Shown here: positions 55,593 through 63,716 of the stretch, one piece after another
Layout: every line of letters begins with the position of its first letter
Numbering within the stretch: position 1 is the first letter of the stretch
NCBI RefSeq assembly: GCF_009363615.1
Contig: NZ_CP045386.1
Span: 150,581 to 214,580 of the forward strand
Origin: Ruegeria sp. THAF33
Lineage (GTDB): Bacteria > Pseudomonadota > Alphaproteobacteria > Rhodobacterales > Rhodobacteraceae
Direction of reading: 5' to 3'
DNA: 64,000 bases
Position numbers and translations under genes: made by a program
Notes under the pieces: generated by a model
Told to the model about the DNA's origin: nothing
Databases searched by the model: none
What the model saw: the letters and a program-made list of their open reading frames with translations, nothing else

Positions 55593-55829
55593 TTCTCTCT
55601 CCCTTTGGGTTTTTCGATGCAGCCGGAGCGCGATTTCCTCCATCGCGAGGCCGGTGCTGGGGGGCGAGGCTAACTGGGCTTGCGGCTCACGTATTGAACG
55701 ATCCGAAACGGCGCTTTGAACAAAACATACACCGTGCAGAAACCTTCAAAAGCCGCCAAGGGAACGTTCAAGACCGGGGCGCGAGCGGCCCTCTAGCTTG
55801 CCAGAACCGCATTCAAGGGAGGACGGGAA

Positions 55830-56879
55830 ATGAAAGCTCTGATTTACAACGGCGTCGGCCAGAAGGAATGGGTCGACAAACCCATGCCCACGATTGAGAC
55901 CCCCACGGACGTGATCGTGAAAATCACCGCGACGACGATCTGCGGCACCGATCTGCATATCCTCAAGGGCGACGTGCCCACCGTCGCTCCGGGGATCACG
56001 CTGGGCCATGAGGGCGTGGGCGTGGTCGAGGACGTCGGCGTGGGCATTCAGGGCTTCAAACCCGGCGACCGCGTGCTGATCGCCTGCATCACCGCCTGCG
56101 GCTCCTGCCGGAATTGCCGCAAGGGGATGCATTCGCACTGTCTTAACGGCGGCGGTTGGCAGTTGGGCCATCTGATCGACGGTACTCAGGCGGAATACGT
56201 CCGCATTCCACATGGCGATTTCAGCCTGCACCGCATCCCCGAAGGCATGGATGAAGAGTCGCTCGTCATGCTGTCGGACATCCTGCCCACGGGGTTCGAG
56301 ATTGGCGTGCTCTCGGGCAAGGTTTCTCCCGGTGATACGGTCGCCATCGTCGGTGCGGGGCCGGTCGGCATGGCCGCGCTGCTCACGGCTGGCTTCTATT
56401 CGCCTGCCAAGATCATCATGGTCGACATGGACAAAAAACGCCTCGCGCTGGCGCGCCAGTTCGGTGCGACCGATGCCATTGACGTCTCCGAGGGCAATGC
56501 CACCGAGGCGATCATGGAAATGACCGACGGCGTCGGCGTCGACGTGGCGATGGAGGCCGTCGGCATCCCCAAGACTTTCGAGCTCTGTCAGGACATCATC
56601 GCCCCCGGTGGCCGCATCGCCAATATCGGCGTGCATGGCACAAAGGTGGATCTGGCGCTAGAGCGTCTCTGGATTCAGAACATCACCATTTCCACGGGTC
56701 TAGTGAACACGGACACCATGCAGCAGCTCATGCGCTCAGTGGAGGCCGGGCAGATCGACCCGTCTCGCCTCATCACCCATCGGTTTGATCTTGATGAGAT
56801 CCTGCAAGCCTACGAGGTCTTCGGAAATGCTGCCGAAGAGGGCGCGCTAAAGGTGCTGTTGACAGCGCCGTCGTCCTGA
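55830..56879 (+). CDS. zinc-dependent alcohol dehydrogenase
   Basis: This 349-residue medium-chain dehydrogenase has catalytic zinc ligands Cys 38 (ICGTDLH) and His 60-Glu 61 (GHEGVGV), structural zinc cysteines 90, 93, 96 and 104 (CGSCRNCRKGMHSHC), and cofactor site IVGAGPVGMAALL. The sequence is close to threonine/secondary-alcohol dehydrogenases. Divergent from the Baeyer-Villiger-type monooxygenase gene, it probably oxidises a secondary alcohol to the ketone that enzyme uses. Confidence 0.87.
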   Translation: MKALIYNGVGQKEWVDKPMPTIETPTDVIVKITATTICGTDLHILKGDVPTVAPGITLGHEGVGVVEDVGVGIQGFKPGDRVLIACITACGSCRNCRKGMHSHCLNGGGWQLGHLIDGTQAEYVRIPHGDFSLHRIPEGMDEESLVMLSDILPTGFEIGVLSGKVSPGDTVAIVGAGPVGMAALLTAGFYSPAKIIMVDMDKKRLALARQFGATDAIDVSEGNATEAIMEMTDGVGVDVAMEAVGIPKTFELCQDIIAPGGRIANIGVHGTKVDLALERLWIQNITISTGLVNTDTMQQLMRSVEAGQIDPSRLITHRFDLDEILQAYEVFGNAAEEGALKVLLTAPSS

Positions 56880-57387
56880 TACCCGCCATCTGTATGTGGG
56901 CCACGTCTGAACGGACAACGAGCCAAGACATTATCGTCGAGAGACAAAGTGGTACGAGGCAGAAGCCAAAACGGACCGAGCACCAAGGAGAAGTCGGCCG
57001 AGAAAATCTAAAGGCAAAAGCAGACCGACCTGTGAACTCTATGGAAATCCCCAGCGGCAATGTGTTTCATACAATTGCCCTGGCGGTTTTCTGGTCAAAA
57101 TGGGCTGGGACCGGGTATCCGCCACTTTCGGGCAGAGGTCTGTTCTGTCCCGCAGACTGTGAATTACCGTTCTAACAGGATTTTACGCGCGCGACGAATG
57201 GCAGCTATGCGGGTTGCGACTGCAGCATCTTGAATTGTTGACCAACGTCCGGATTGGGCCGTCCCTGTCAAGTGGTAGCGTTCGGTTCCTCGAACATGCT
57301 GCATACAATCTAACGTTAGCAACAAGCCCAAAAAATTGGATGCTGTACATTGCCCGAATGTCAGCAAAGCGTGGATCGAATAGCGAA
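56880..57387. other. intergenic with dispersed repeat copy C
   Basis: About 500 bases with no recognised gene. Copy C of the dispersed repeat is at about 57193-57265. The rest shows no promoter or terminator I can support. Confidence 0.45.
57193..57265. repeat. dispersed intergenic repeat copy C
   Basis: It reads GCGGGTTGCGACTGCAGCAT followed later by CCGGATTGGGCCGTCC, parallel to copy B (GCGGGCTGCGACCGCAGAAT ... ATGGGCCGTCC) with several differences. Confidence 0.5.
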
Positions 57388-58032
57388 TTACACATCACTG
57401 CGTCGGAGAAATGCCAGGGCGCAGCCAAGGGTAATGAGCAGCCCGCCGCAGGTCCGGTCGATCCTCAGCGCACCCCTGTCGCTCAACAACTGCATCGCCT
57501 TTGCACCAAGTCCAGCATAGGCTGCCATCACGGCTACGTCGACGCCGATGAAGACAACAGCGAGCATGGCGTATTGCGCCAGAAGCGGTTCGTATGGTTT
57601 AAGGAAATGCGGCAGGAACGCAGTGAAGAACAAGTAGCCCTTAGGGTTTGTGACGGCGATCAGGAAGCTTTTGCGAAACAAGTTCAACCGGTGCCGCGCC
57701 TCGCCTGAGTTTTGTCCATTTGGTCGCGATGGAACAGATCTCAACTCCCCCGAGGACTGAAGCATCTGAACACCAAGCCACATCAGATAGGCGACACCGA
57801 CCCACTTCACGACGTTGAACAGAACCGCGGATGTAGCAAGAATTGCTCCAAGCCCCAGACCGGCAGCCGCGATCAGAACGCCGTCAGAAAATGCCGCGCC
57901 TGCGATTCCATAGCCTGCTGCTCCAAAACCAAACCGCGATCCGTTGGACAAGGCCAGAAGAACCGTCGGTCCGGGTGTCATCACGACCACCAGGGCCAAC
58001 AGAGCGAAGGTTAGAAGTGAAATTTCCATCAT
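57388..58032 (-). CDS. LysE/RhtB-family amino-acid exporter
   Basis: The 214-residue membrane protein has five to six helices and the family start ALLALVVVMTPGPTVLLALSNGSRFG, then KWVGVAYLMWLGVQML, and NPKGYLFFTAFLPHF in the second half. It overlaps the DUF1772-like gene by four bases and is last of a three-gene minus-strand operon. Substrate unknown. Confidence 0.87.
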   Translation of the reverse strand: MMEISLLTFALLALVVVMTPGPTVLLALSNGSRFGFGAAGYGIAGAAFSDGVLIAAAGLGLGAILATSAVLFNVVKWVGVAYLMWLGVQMLQSSGELRSVPSRPNGQNSGEARHRLNLFRKSFLIAVTNPKGYLFFTAFLPHFLKPYEPLLAQYAMLAVVFIGVDVAVMAAYAGLGAKAMQLLSDRGALRIDRTCGGLLITLGCALAFLRRSDV

Positions 58033-58532
58033 GTCGTCTCCGGTTTCAGTGAATAAATGCCGAGACCCGTCAGGAGCAGGGCAAGACCGCTGGCGAATGT
58101 TCTGATCGTGTTCCAGAACTGCCACCGCGCCGAATAGTCCTGCCACAGGTCGGCTGCCGCATCGCGGTCCGCTGGCACGGTCACTTGCGCAAGGACTTCA
58201 TTCATCGGCACGTTCACCAAGGCCGTAACCAGGAATGCCCCCGTGACATAGAATACAACACTTGCTGCGAAGAGGACGGCTGACCTTGTTCTGTCTTGGC
58301 CGACCGCGACAAACGCGGTCAGGGTTAGAAATACCGGCGTCAGAAAGAACGCCGGAAAGAAAACCGGGTTTCGGACCGAAGCGTTCATCGCCTGCATTGC
58401 ATTGATCGCCACACGAGGGTCGGTTGCGTCCAGGCCCCACATGGTCGAGCAGACCCAAGCATAGAAGAACCCGAAAATGGCGCCGGTGCACAGGAGCGAG
58501 AGCATCGACATCGGCATGATAAGACGGGCCAT
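58029..58532 (-). CDS. DUF1772-like membrane protein
   Basis: This 167-residue protein has four helices. AINAMQAMNASVRNPVFFPAFFLTPVF and LVNVPMNEVLAQ, with a W-x-x-W-N element (ARWQFWNTIRTFAS), match the DUF1772/anthrone-oxygenase-like pattern. No catalytic role can be assigned. It overlaps genes on both sides, by one and four bases. Confidence 0.75.
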   Translation of the reverse strand: MARLIMPMSMLSLLCTGAIFGFFYAWVCSTMWGLDATDPRVAINAMQAMNASVRNPVFFPAFFLTPVFLTLTAFVAVGQDRTRSAVLFAASVVFYVTGAFLVTALVNVPMNEVLAQVTVPADRDAAADLWQDYSARWQFWNTIRTFASGLALLLTGLGIYSLKPETT

Positions 58533-58939
58533 CAGGCTTGTCCTACAGACGCGGCTGCGTGTTGGGCTGTCTCTTCCCTTTGGCGGGACGCACTCAATAC
58601 GCGGGTAAAGATCACCAGCGCTGCGATTTGGCCAAGGATCACAGCCGGCCAGATCAGGGCGAACTGCGCGTCGAAGTATTTCTGGGGCCCGAATGACACC
58701 AGCGCCATCAACGCCGCCATCACGCTCAGGCTGCGCCCGATGGCGTTTGTGAGCGGCTGTACGATTATTGCCGACAGCGCGACAGAGGCTGAGGCGCCAA
58801 GAAATGGGGCGATACCAAAGAGCGGGGTTGCAATCGGCGGATGCGGCCGGATGCCGACATAGAGCGCCGAAAGCATGATGAGTTGCAGCAGTATCAGTGT
58901 AGCCAGGGCTGCATGGGCCTGACGGTCATAATGAGTCAT
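58532..58939 (-). CDS. small integral membrane protein, unknown
   Basis: This 135-residue protein has about four hydrophobic segments and a polar C-terminal tail. No family motif is recognised. It is the first gene of the operon with the DUF1772-like and LysE genes, and is divergent from the TetR gene. Confidence 0.6.
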   Translation of the reverse strand: MTHYDRQAHAALATLILLQLIMLSALYVGIRPHPPIATPLFGIAPFLGASASVALSAIIVQPLTNAIGRSLSVMAALMALVSFGPQKYFDAQFALIWPAVILGQIAALVIFTRVLSASRQREETAQHAAASVGQA

Positions 58940-58966
58940 TGTCTCTCTCCAAAAGCGTATTTGTAG

Positions 58967-58988
58967 TTACGGTTGCGCATATCCGTAA
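58967..58988. promoter_or_regulatory. likely TetR operator in divergent promoter
   Basis: TTACGG and CCGTAA are perfect six-base arms ten bases apart. A third ATACGG follows at 58995. The site lies midway between the membrane-protein operon and the TetR gene. Confidence 0.5.
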
Positions 58989-59026
58989 TTTGAGATACGG
59001 TTTCTGTCAACACGCTGGAGACAGAA

Positions 59027-59623
59027 ATGCGCGAAGAAAAGAGATCGCTGCGACAACAGCAGATCGAAGCGGCGGCCTACGAGGTGTTGGAGGCCAAGGG
59101 CTATGGCGGCACCTCGATGCTTGGCATCGCGAAACAGGCGCGGGCCTCGAATGAGACGCTCTACAACTGGTACGGCGACAAGCAGGGCCTGTTTCAGGCT
59201 CTTGTCACGCGTAATGCAGAAGTGGTGAAAGAGCACCTGGAATCAGAACTGGAGACCGATCACCAAGCGATTTCCATTCTCGGCACACTAGGACCCAAAT
59301 TGCTGAACCTGCTCACCGGCGACAGAGCCGTTGCGCTGAATCGTGCAGCGGCGGCGGATAGTAGTGGAGAACTCGGCGCGACCCTCTCAAAGGCCGGGCG
59401 AGAGGCAGTGTTCCCACTGCTTGAAAGGGTGCTGCTGCGCGCCCGGGACGAGGGCGTGCTGAACTTCGAAGATACCGGAGAGGCCGTGGCGCTTTATCTC
59501 GACCTGCTAATCGGAGATCAGCAGATCAGGCGCGTTATTGGCCGTCTTCCGCAGCCATCGGAAACCTTTTGTCGAGAGCGGTCCGAGCGTGCTGTCAGGC
59601 TCCTACGCCAAATTCTACGCTAA
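59027..59623 (+). CDS. TetR-family transcriptional regulator
   Basis: The 198-residue regulator has the helix-turn-helix IEAAAYEVLEAKGYGGTSMLGIAKQARASNETLYNWYGDKQGLFQALV (about 13-60) and a C-terminal TetR_C-type helical domain. It is divergent from the LysE operon and probably represses it. It is followed closely by a chorismate mutase gene that may be co-transcribed. Confidence 0.88.
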   Translation: MREEKRSLRQQQIEAAAYEVLEAKGYGGTSMLGIAKQARASNETLYNWYGDKQGLFQALVTRNAEVVKEHLESELETDHQAISILGTLGPKLLNLLTGDRAVALNRAAAADSSGELGATLSKAGREAVFPLLERVLLRARDEGVLNFEDTGEAVALYLDLLIGDQQIRRVIGRLPQPSETFCRERSERAVRLLRQILR

Positions 59624-59650
59624 ACTCAAAAAACAAAAGGAATTCAAAAC

Positions 59651-59953
59651 ATGACGACCCTACTCGCGCCCAATGCCTGCCAGACCATGGTTGATCTCCG
59701 CGCGCAGATCGACGCGATCGATGTCGACCTGATCGATCTGCTGGTCACCAGGAGCCGCTATATCGACCGGGCCGTGGACCTCAAGAGAATCGAAGGCCTG
59801 CCGGCGCGCACGACGGACCGGGTGGCCGAGGTGCTGGACAAGGTCAGTTCAACCGCGTCCGAACAGGGCCTGGATCCGAACCTCGCACGTAAGCTTTGGG
59901 CCGAGTTGATCGAATGGTCTATTCAGCGGGAAGTCAGGGAGCTTGGGGAATAG
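59651..59953 (+). CDS. chorismate mutase, AroQ type
   Basis: This 100-residue stand-alone all-helical chorismate mutase has LRAQIDAIDVDLIDLLVTRSRYIDRAVDLK in helix 1, with the conserved Arg and Lys residues, then RTTDRVAEVLDKV and LARKLWAELIEWSIQRE. It converts chorismate to prephenate; the related isochorismate-pyruvate lyases have the same fold. Start has AGGAA upstream, 27 bases after the TetR stop. Why it is on this replicon is unclear. Confidence 0.82.
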   Translation: MTTLLAPNACQTMVDLRAQIDAIDVDLIDLLVTRSRYIDRAVDLKRIEGLPARTTDRVAEVLDKVSSTASEQGLDPNLARKLWAELIEWSIQREVRELGE

Positions 59954-59990
59954 TGCGATTCCGAAAGGGCGAAGTTGGTGGGGCTGACCT

Positions 59991-60419
59991 ATGAAATTCA
60001 TCCGCGATATCAGGGCTGCTGGGATTTTTCACAAGGCGGTGAAGTTCATGCAGGCAGGAGATTACTCGGCCGTTCTTGACCGGCTGGACGGGTTCCAAGC
60101 GCAACCATATTTCTTGGCCAAGGCGGAACTTTTTCGTGCAATGGCGCGGCATCGGCAGGGAAGATTTTCGGAGGCGGTTCATCACTATGACAACTTCCTG
60201 ACAAACCATCTCGCGGACATGCCGCCAAAGGACCGTGTCTATGTGGAAGAGTACGCGAAATTCTTCAGAAGCCGCGCCCAAGCGAGACTTGATCCGTCAA
60301 CGCCGTTGTATTCATCGCTTGCGGAATTGAGAAAACTTGCAGCCGTAGCGCCGTTCCTCACCAGGGCCGAGTTTACTTTTGACGACTCGGCAGAAGCTGA
60401 CCTGACTGGAAAGACCTGA
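59991..60419 (+). CDS. TPR-like protein of unknown function
   Basis: The 142-residue soluble protein is made of paired helices: GIFHKAVKFMQAGDYSAVLDRLDGF, then PYFLAKAELFRAMARHRQGRFSEAVHHYDNFL. The second pair is a good TPR pattern. It starts 37 bases after the chorismate mutase stop on the same strand. No signal or enzyme motif is present. Confidence 0.6.
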   Translation: MKFIRDIRAAGIFHKAVKFMQAGDYSAVLDRLDGFQAQPYFLAKAELFRAMARHRQGRFSEAVHHYDNFLTNHLADMPPKDRVYVEEYAKFFRSRAQARLDPSTPLYSSLAELRKLAAVAPFLTRAEFTFDDSAEADLTGKT

Positions 60420-60490
60420 CCTTCTACTTCTTCGTAAAATGGCGTCTCGGTCCTGCACAGTACAAGTTCGGCCATCGCCGAATTTTGCAG

Positions 60491-60566
60491 GCGCGGCGAA
60501 TGACAGGAAAGCGGGCTGCGACCGTAGAATCTCGAAGGCGCGGTGAAAGGTCGGTATGGGCCGTGG
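60491..60566. repeat. dispersed intergenic repeat copy D
   Basis: The core at 60496-60530 matches copy B at 32 of 35 positions. The end GGTCGGTATGGGCCG resembles copy A's GGTCCGGTATGGGCCG. It occupies part of the 268-base gap before the relaxase gene. Confidence 0.6.
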
Positions 60567-60654
60567 CGGGGGGTCAAGGACTGTCAGCAGTGCCACCCAG
60601 AAGTCCGTTGTGAGCCTCTCAGATACCATTCAATGGAAATGCGGTGCAAAAAAT

Positions 60655-60673
60655 CGCTGAGAGCGCACTTATG
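60655..60673 (-). other. candidate origin of transfer (nic region)
   Basis: On the minus strand CATAAGTGCGCTCTCAG resembles the IncQ/RSF1010-type nic core TAA(A/G)TGCG/CCCT, with one difference at the C run (CTCT for CCCT). It lies just upstream of the relaxase gene, where the origin is expected. The inverted repeat that normally adjoins the nick is not clear, so this is tentative. Confidence 0.4.
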
Positions 60674-60687
60674 CAAACTCTCCGCCT

Positions 60688-61956
60688 GTGGCTCCAAGAT
60701 TTGCGTGCGATCTCTCTGGGGCAAAGACGATCAAACGCAGTGCCGGGCGGTCCTCAACCGCGGCGGCGGCGTACCGTGCGGGCGAGCGCATCGAGTGCCA
60801 GCGCGAGGGGCGGCTGCATGACTACACCGCCAAGCGGGGCATCGAGGAGACCTTCATTCTGACACCCGAGAATGCGCCGTCCTGGGCGCAGGATCGGGCG
60901 GCGCTCTGGAACGCCGCCGAGGAGAGCGAGACCCGACGCAACTCCGTCACTGCCCGCGAGTGGGAGCTGGCACTGCCGTCCGAGATCAGCGCCGAGGATC
61001 GGTCTCAGATCACCCGGCAGTTTGCTGAAGAGTTGGTCAGCCGCTACGGCGTGGCTGTGGATGTGGCGATCCACGCGCCGCATCGTGAAGGCGATCAGCG
61101 CAACCATCATGCTCATGTTCTGACCACCACCCGGAAGTTGGAGCCGGAGGGGTTCACTACCAAGACGCGCGTACTTGACTCCGCAAAGACCGGAGGTGTC
61201 GAGATCGAACAGATGCGCGGGGTCTGGGCCGAATTGCAAAACCTGGCACTGGAGCGGGTGGGGGAGGTGGAGCGCGTCGATCACCGGTCTCTGGAAGCTC
61301 AGCGCGAGGAGGCTCTGAGTCAGGGCGACACCATGAAAGCCGAGGAACTGGATCGTGATCCGGAGGTCAAGCTGGGGCCTGCGGCCAATGCGATGGAACG
61401 CCGCGAGATGCGCGCGGCCGAGCGCGAAGGTCGGGACTATGAACCTGTCACCGAGCGGGGCAGGGCGGTGCATGCTACTCGCCAGGCGCGGGCGCTCTTT
61501 GCGGAGATGCGAGAACGCCTGGAGCTGGCGCGGGACACCTATGGGGCCGAGCGCGAGGCCGGGCAGGGGCGTGTGTCAGCCGGTCTGGCGGCACTGAGGG
61601 CAGCGGCCAGCAAGGATCGGGGTGCAGATCGTGGCGGCGGTGATATTCGAGACCGGTTGGCGCGTATCGTCGGGAGGGAAGAACCGGAGGTCGGTGGGCA
61701 GAGTGTCGAAGAACCCTCGGACCTGCGGCACGTCAATGAGCGGCTGCGTGAAACCCTGGGCCGGTCAGAAGAGGTTGGACTGGATGAGGGCGATGATGGC
61801 GCGGACAAGTCGTCAATCCGGGATCGGCTGGAAGGTGTGTTGAACAAGCCGCGTGAGACATTGGAGAGTGATGTCGAGCGGAATCGCGACGATGAACAGG
61901 AGCACGAGCGTGAAACCGACAGAGAGGTAGATCGTGGAGAAGGGCACAGCCTGTAG
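60688..61956 (+). CDS. MobA/MobL-family conjugative relaxase
   Basis: The 422-residue protein would nick the transfer origin. It has the N-terminal block IKRSAGRSSTAAAAYRAGERI with Tyr 29, HDYTAKRGIE, and the metal-binding histidine cluster HAPHREGDQRNHHAH (129-143). A long charged Glu/Arg-rich tail follows. It starts at GTG 60688, without a strong ribosome binding site, and lacks the long C-terminal extensions of some MobA proteins. No other transfer genes are visible, so the replicon may be mobilisable. Confidence 0.82.
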   Translation: MAPRFACDLSGAKTIKRSAGRSSTAAAAYRAGERIECQREGRLHDYTAKRGIEETFILTPENAPSWAQDRAALWNAAEESETRRNSVTAREWELALPSEISAEDRSQITRQFAEELVSRYGVAVDVAIHAPHREGDQRNHHAHVLTTTRKLEPEGFTTKTRVLDSAKTGGVEIEQMRGVWAELQNLALERVGEVERVDHRSLEAQREEALSQGDTMKAEELDRDPEVKLGPAANAMERREMRAAEREGRDYEPVTERGRAVHATRQARALFAEMRERLELARDTYGAEREAGQGRVSAGLAALRAAASKDRGADRGGGDIRDRLARIVGREEPEVGGQSVEEPSDLRHVNERLRETLGRSEEVGLDEGDDGADKSSIRDRLEGVLNKPRETLESDVERNRDDEQEHERETDREVDRGEGHSL

Positions 61957-62067
61957 CTTCGGCCGGTTAGGTTATGAGTAAGATTCGAAATGGAGAATAC
62001 ATATGGGAAAGAATGACAGTTTTGTGGGAGAAACCCTGCTACTGACCTGCTACTGAATGGAGATCCG

Positions 62068-62283
62068 TTGCCGATGGTGACACGCGAAGGCGTCGAAATC
62101 TGGGTCAGGGACGATATCAGTTTCAACTGTCGATATGATCAGGTCAGCGATCCGGTTGACGGGGCGCTGAAATATCGGTGCCTCTACGAAACAGAAGGGT
62201 CTGCCGCGCCCTTTGTTCTCGTTGCTCTTGCCGAAGATTCAGACGGCATAAAAGTGGTTCTCTTTGACAGTAAACCGAGCTGA
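62068..62283 (+). CDS. small hypothetical protein
   Basis: A 71-residue open frame starts at TTG. The predicted protein has alternating strands (VEIWVRDDISFNCRYD, PFVLVALAEDSDGIKVVLFDS), looks like a small beta protein and could be real. No family is recognised, and the start is uncertain. Confidence 0.35.
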   Translation: MPMVTREGVEIWVRDDISFNCRYDQVSDPVDGALKYRCLYETEGSAAPFVLVALAEDSDGIKVVLFDSKPS

Positions 62284-62312
62284 CACGAGGTGCAGTAAGC
62301 CGCGAACGGGTA

Positions 62313-62860
62313 TTGCACACGTGCCGCAAAGATGAAGGCTTGGAAGCTGGGAAATCTCGAATTTATGACATTCGATGGTATCAAAACAAAAAAATGAAAG
62401 AGCGAATGGAGTTAGCTCTATTGACTGAAGAACGACCGTATCCAGGAACCCACGCTGACGTCTTTCAGATAATGGATCTGGCTATTTCCTATAGAGATGC
62501 TGCAGAAGTACTTTTTGATCGCGCGAAGAAAGGGCAACCTTTGAGTTATGCCCCTGCAAGACTGTGCTCAATCCATGCCATCGAACTGTTCTTGAACGCG
62601 TTCCTACGGCATACGGGTACAGAGGCCAGTCAAATTCGCGCTCGGGTGCATAATTTGGCTGACGATGCATTTGTTACGACGCTCAGACTTAGAAAAAAAC
62701 CGCCAGCCACCTTGTGGCGATGACGGAGAAAAGAGAATACCTGATTGCGAGATATGCTCCTGAACAGATTGCCCAACACTCCGAACTCAACCGATTGAAG
62801 GCGACACTCGCCGAAATCAGGAAGAAAACATCTGAACATGTGGTATTTCCGAACAGTTGA
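62313..62860 (+). pseudogene. HEPN-like protein gene, frameshifted in an A-run
   Basis: The first 136 codons encode an acidic helical protein with HADVFQIMDLAISYRDAAEVLF and ARLCSIHAIELFLNAFLRHTG, as in HEPN-type nucleotide-binding or RNase helical domains. At a run of seven A (62693-62699) the frame is lost and stops at 62723. With eight A the reading would continue as TASHLVAMTEKREYLIARYAPEQ to a stop at 62860, giving about 181 residues. It is a broken gene, a sequencing error or slippage-dependent. MKER at 62394 is a possible later start. Confidence 0.55.
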
Positions 62861-62942
62861 TTGCCTGGTTTCTCGATGTGCGTATTGATTGTCACGCAGC
62901 GGGCAAATGACAACTTAGCATGGTGAAGTTCATTATCTGAAG

Positions 62943-63512
62943 GTGGCTCAGTTGACTTTGAACAAAAAGCAAATCGATAGACAGGTTAAGACAGCCAAGG
63001 AACGCATCAGGTCCCTAACTGATGCGAAGGCTCTGGTTCGATTTCATGAGAATGTCGAGCGTTTCAAAGGCATTGATGAAGTTCAGCGTGAAGACCTCAT
63101 AGAAACAATTGAAGAACGGCTTCGAAGTATCTCGCCTGGTGTAGCCACAAAGGTGTTTGGGCCTAAGGATTCTGCGGCCCGAGAATGCCTCGAACAGATA
63201 TTTCTTAGAACCGCTTCAGAGTTCGACCTATCCGGCAATGAAGTTAAAAACGGTGTAAAGACCGGAGGGGACATGATCGCAGGTCGCAAGCACGTCGACG
63301 TCTACATTTCATATAAGAATAATGAGAAGTGGCGAGCTGCTTTGGCTTGGTTGCAAGATTCCCCAGGTGATCAGGCATATCTTCGGGTAGAAAAGATCCT
63401 AGTCGGAACGCAAAACAAAAACGATGGTGAGGACGCGTTATTCTCCGTGCAGCAGGTCGATTTGGCCGAAGAAAAATATCGACAGATTCTTAGCGAGTTA
63501 GTTGGCAAATAG
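62943..63512 (+). CDS. hypothetical protein upstream of DUF262 gene
   Basis: This 189-residue soluble protein starts at GTG. Its first half is helical and charged (KKQIDRQVKTAKERIRSLTDAKALVRFHENVERFKG). The second half has mixed strands (GRKHVDVYISYKNNEKWRAALAWL and AYLRVEKILVG). I recognise no family. It lies about 200 bases before a DUF262 gene and might be a partner of it. Confidence 0.55.
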   Translation: MAQLTLNKKQIDRQVKTAKERIRSLTDAKALVRFHENVERFKGIDEVQREDLIETIEERLRSISPGVATKVFGPKDSAARECLEQIFLRTASEFDLSGNEVKNGVKTGGDMIAGRKHVDVYISYKNNEKWRAALAWLQDSPGDQAYLRVEKILVGTQNKNDGEDALFSVQQVDLAEEKYRQILSELVGK

Positions 63513-63716
63513 CGGCAGACTAAATTCACACAAGACACAATATTTAGCGCATTCAAATCTACTGCCTTTGGTAAACGAATCCAAAACTCACCGAAAGGTT
63601 ACGGTACTGACCTAGGTGAACTTGACCTTCACTGATGTCGCGTGGCCTCTTGAGACGAAATTGATCGACAGGTGTTGTCTTCTCTGTCTCTTGCACTTCG
63701 GAAGGATCTTGCAGCC

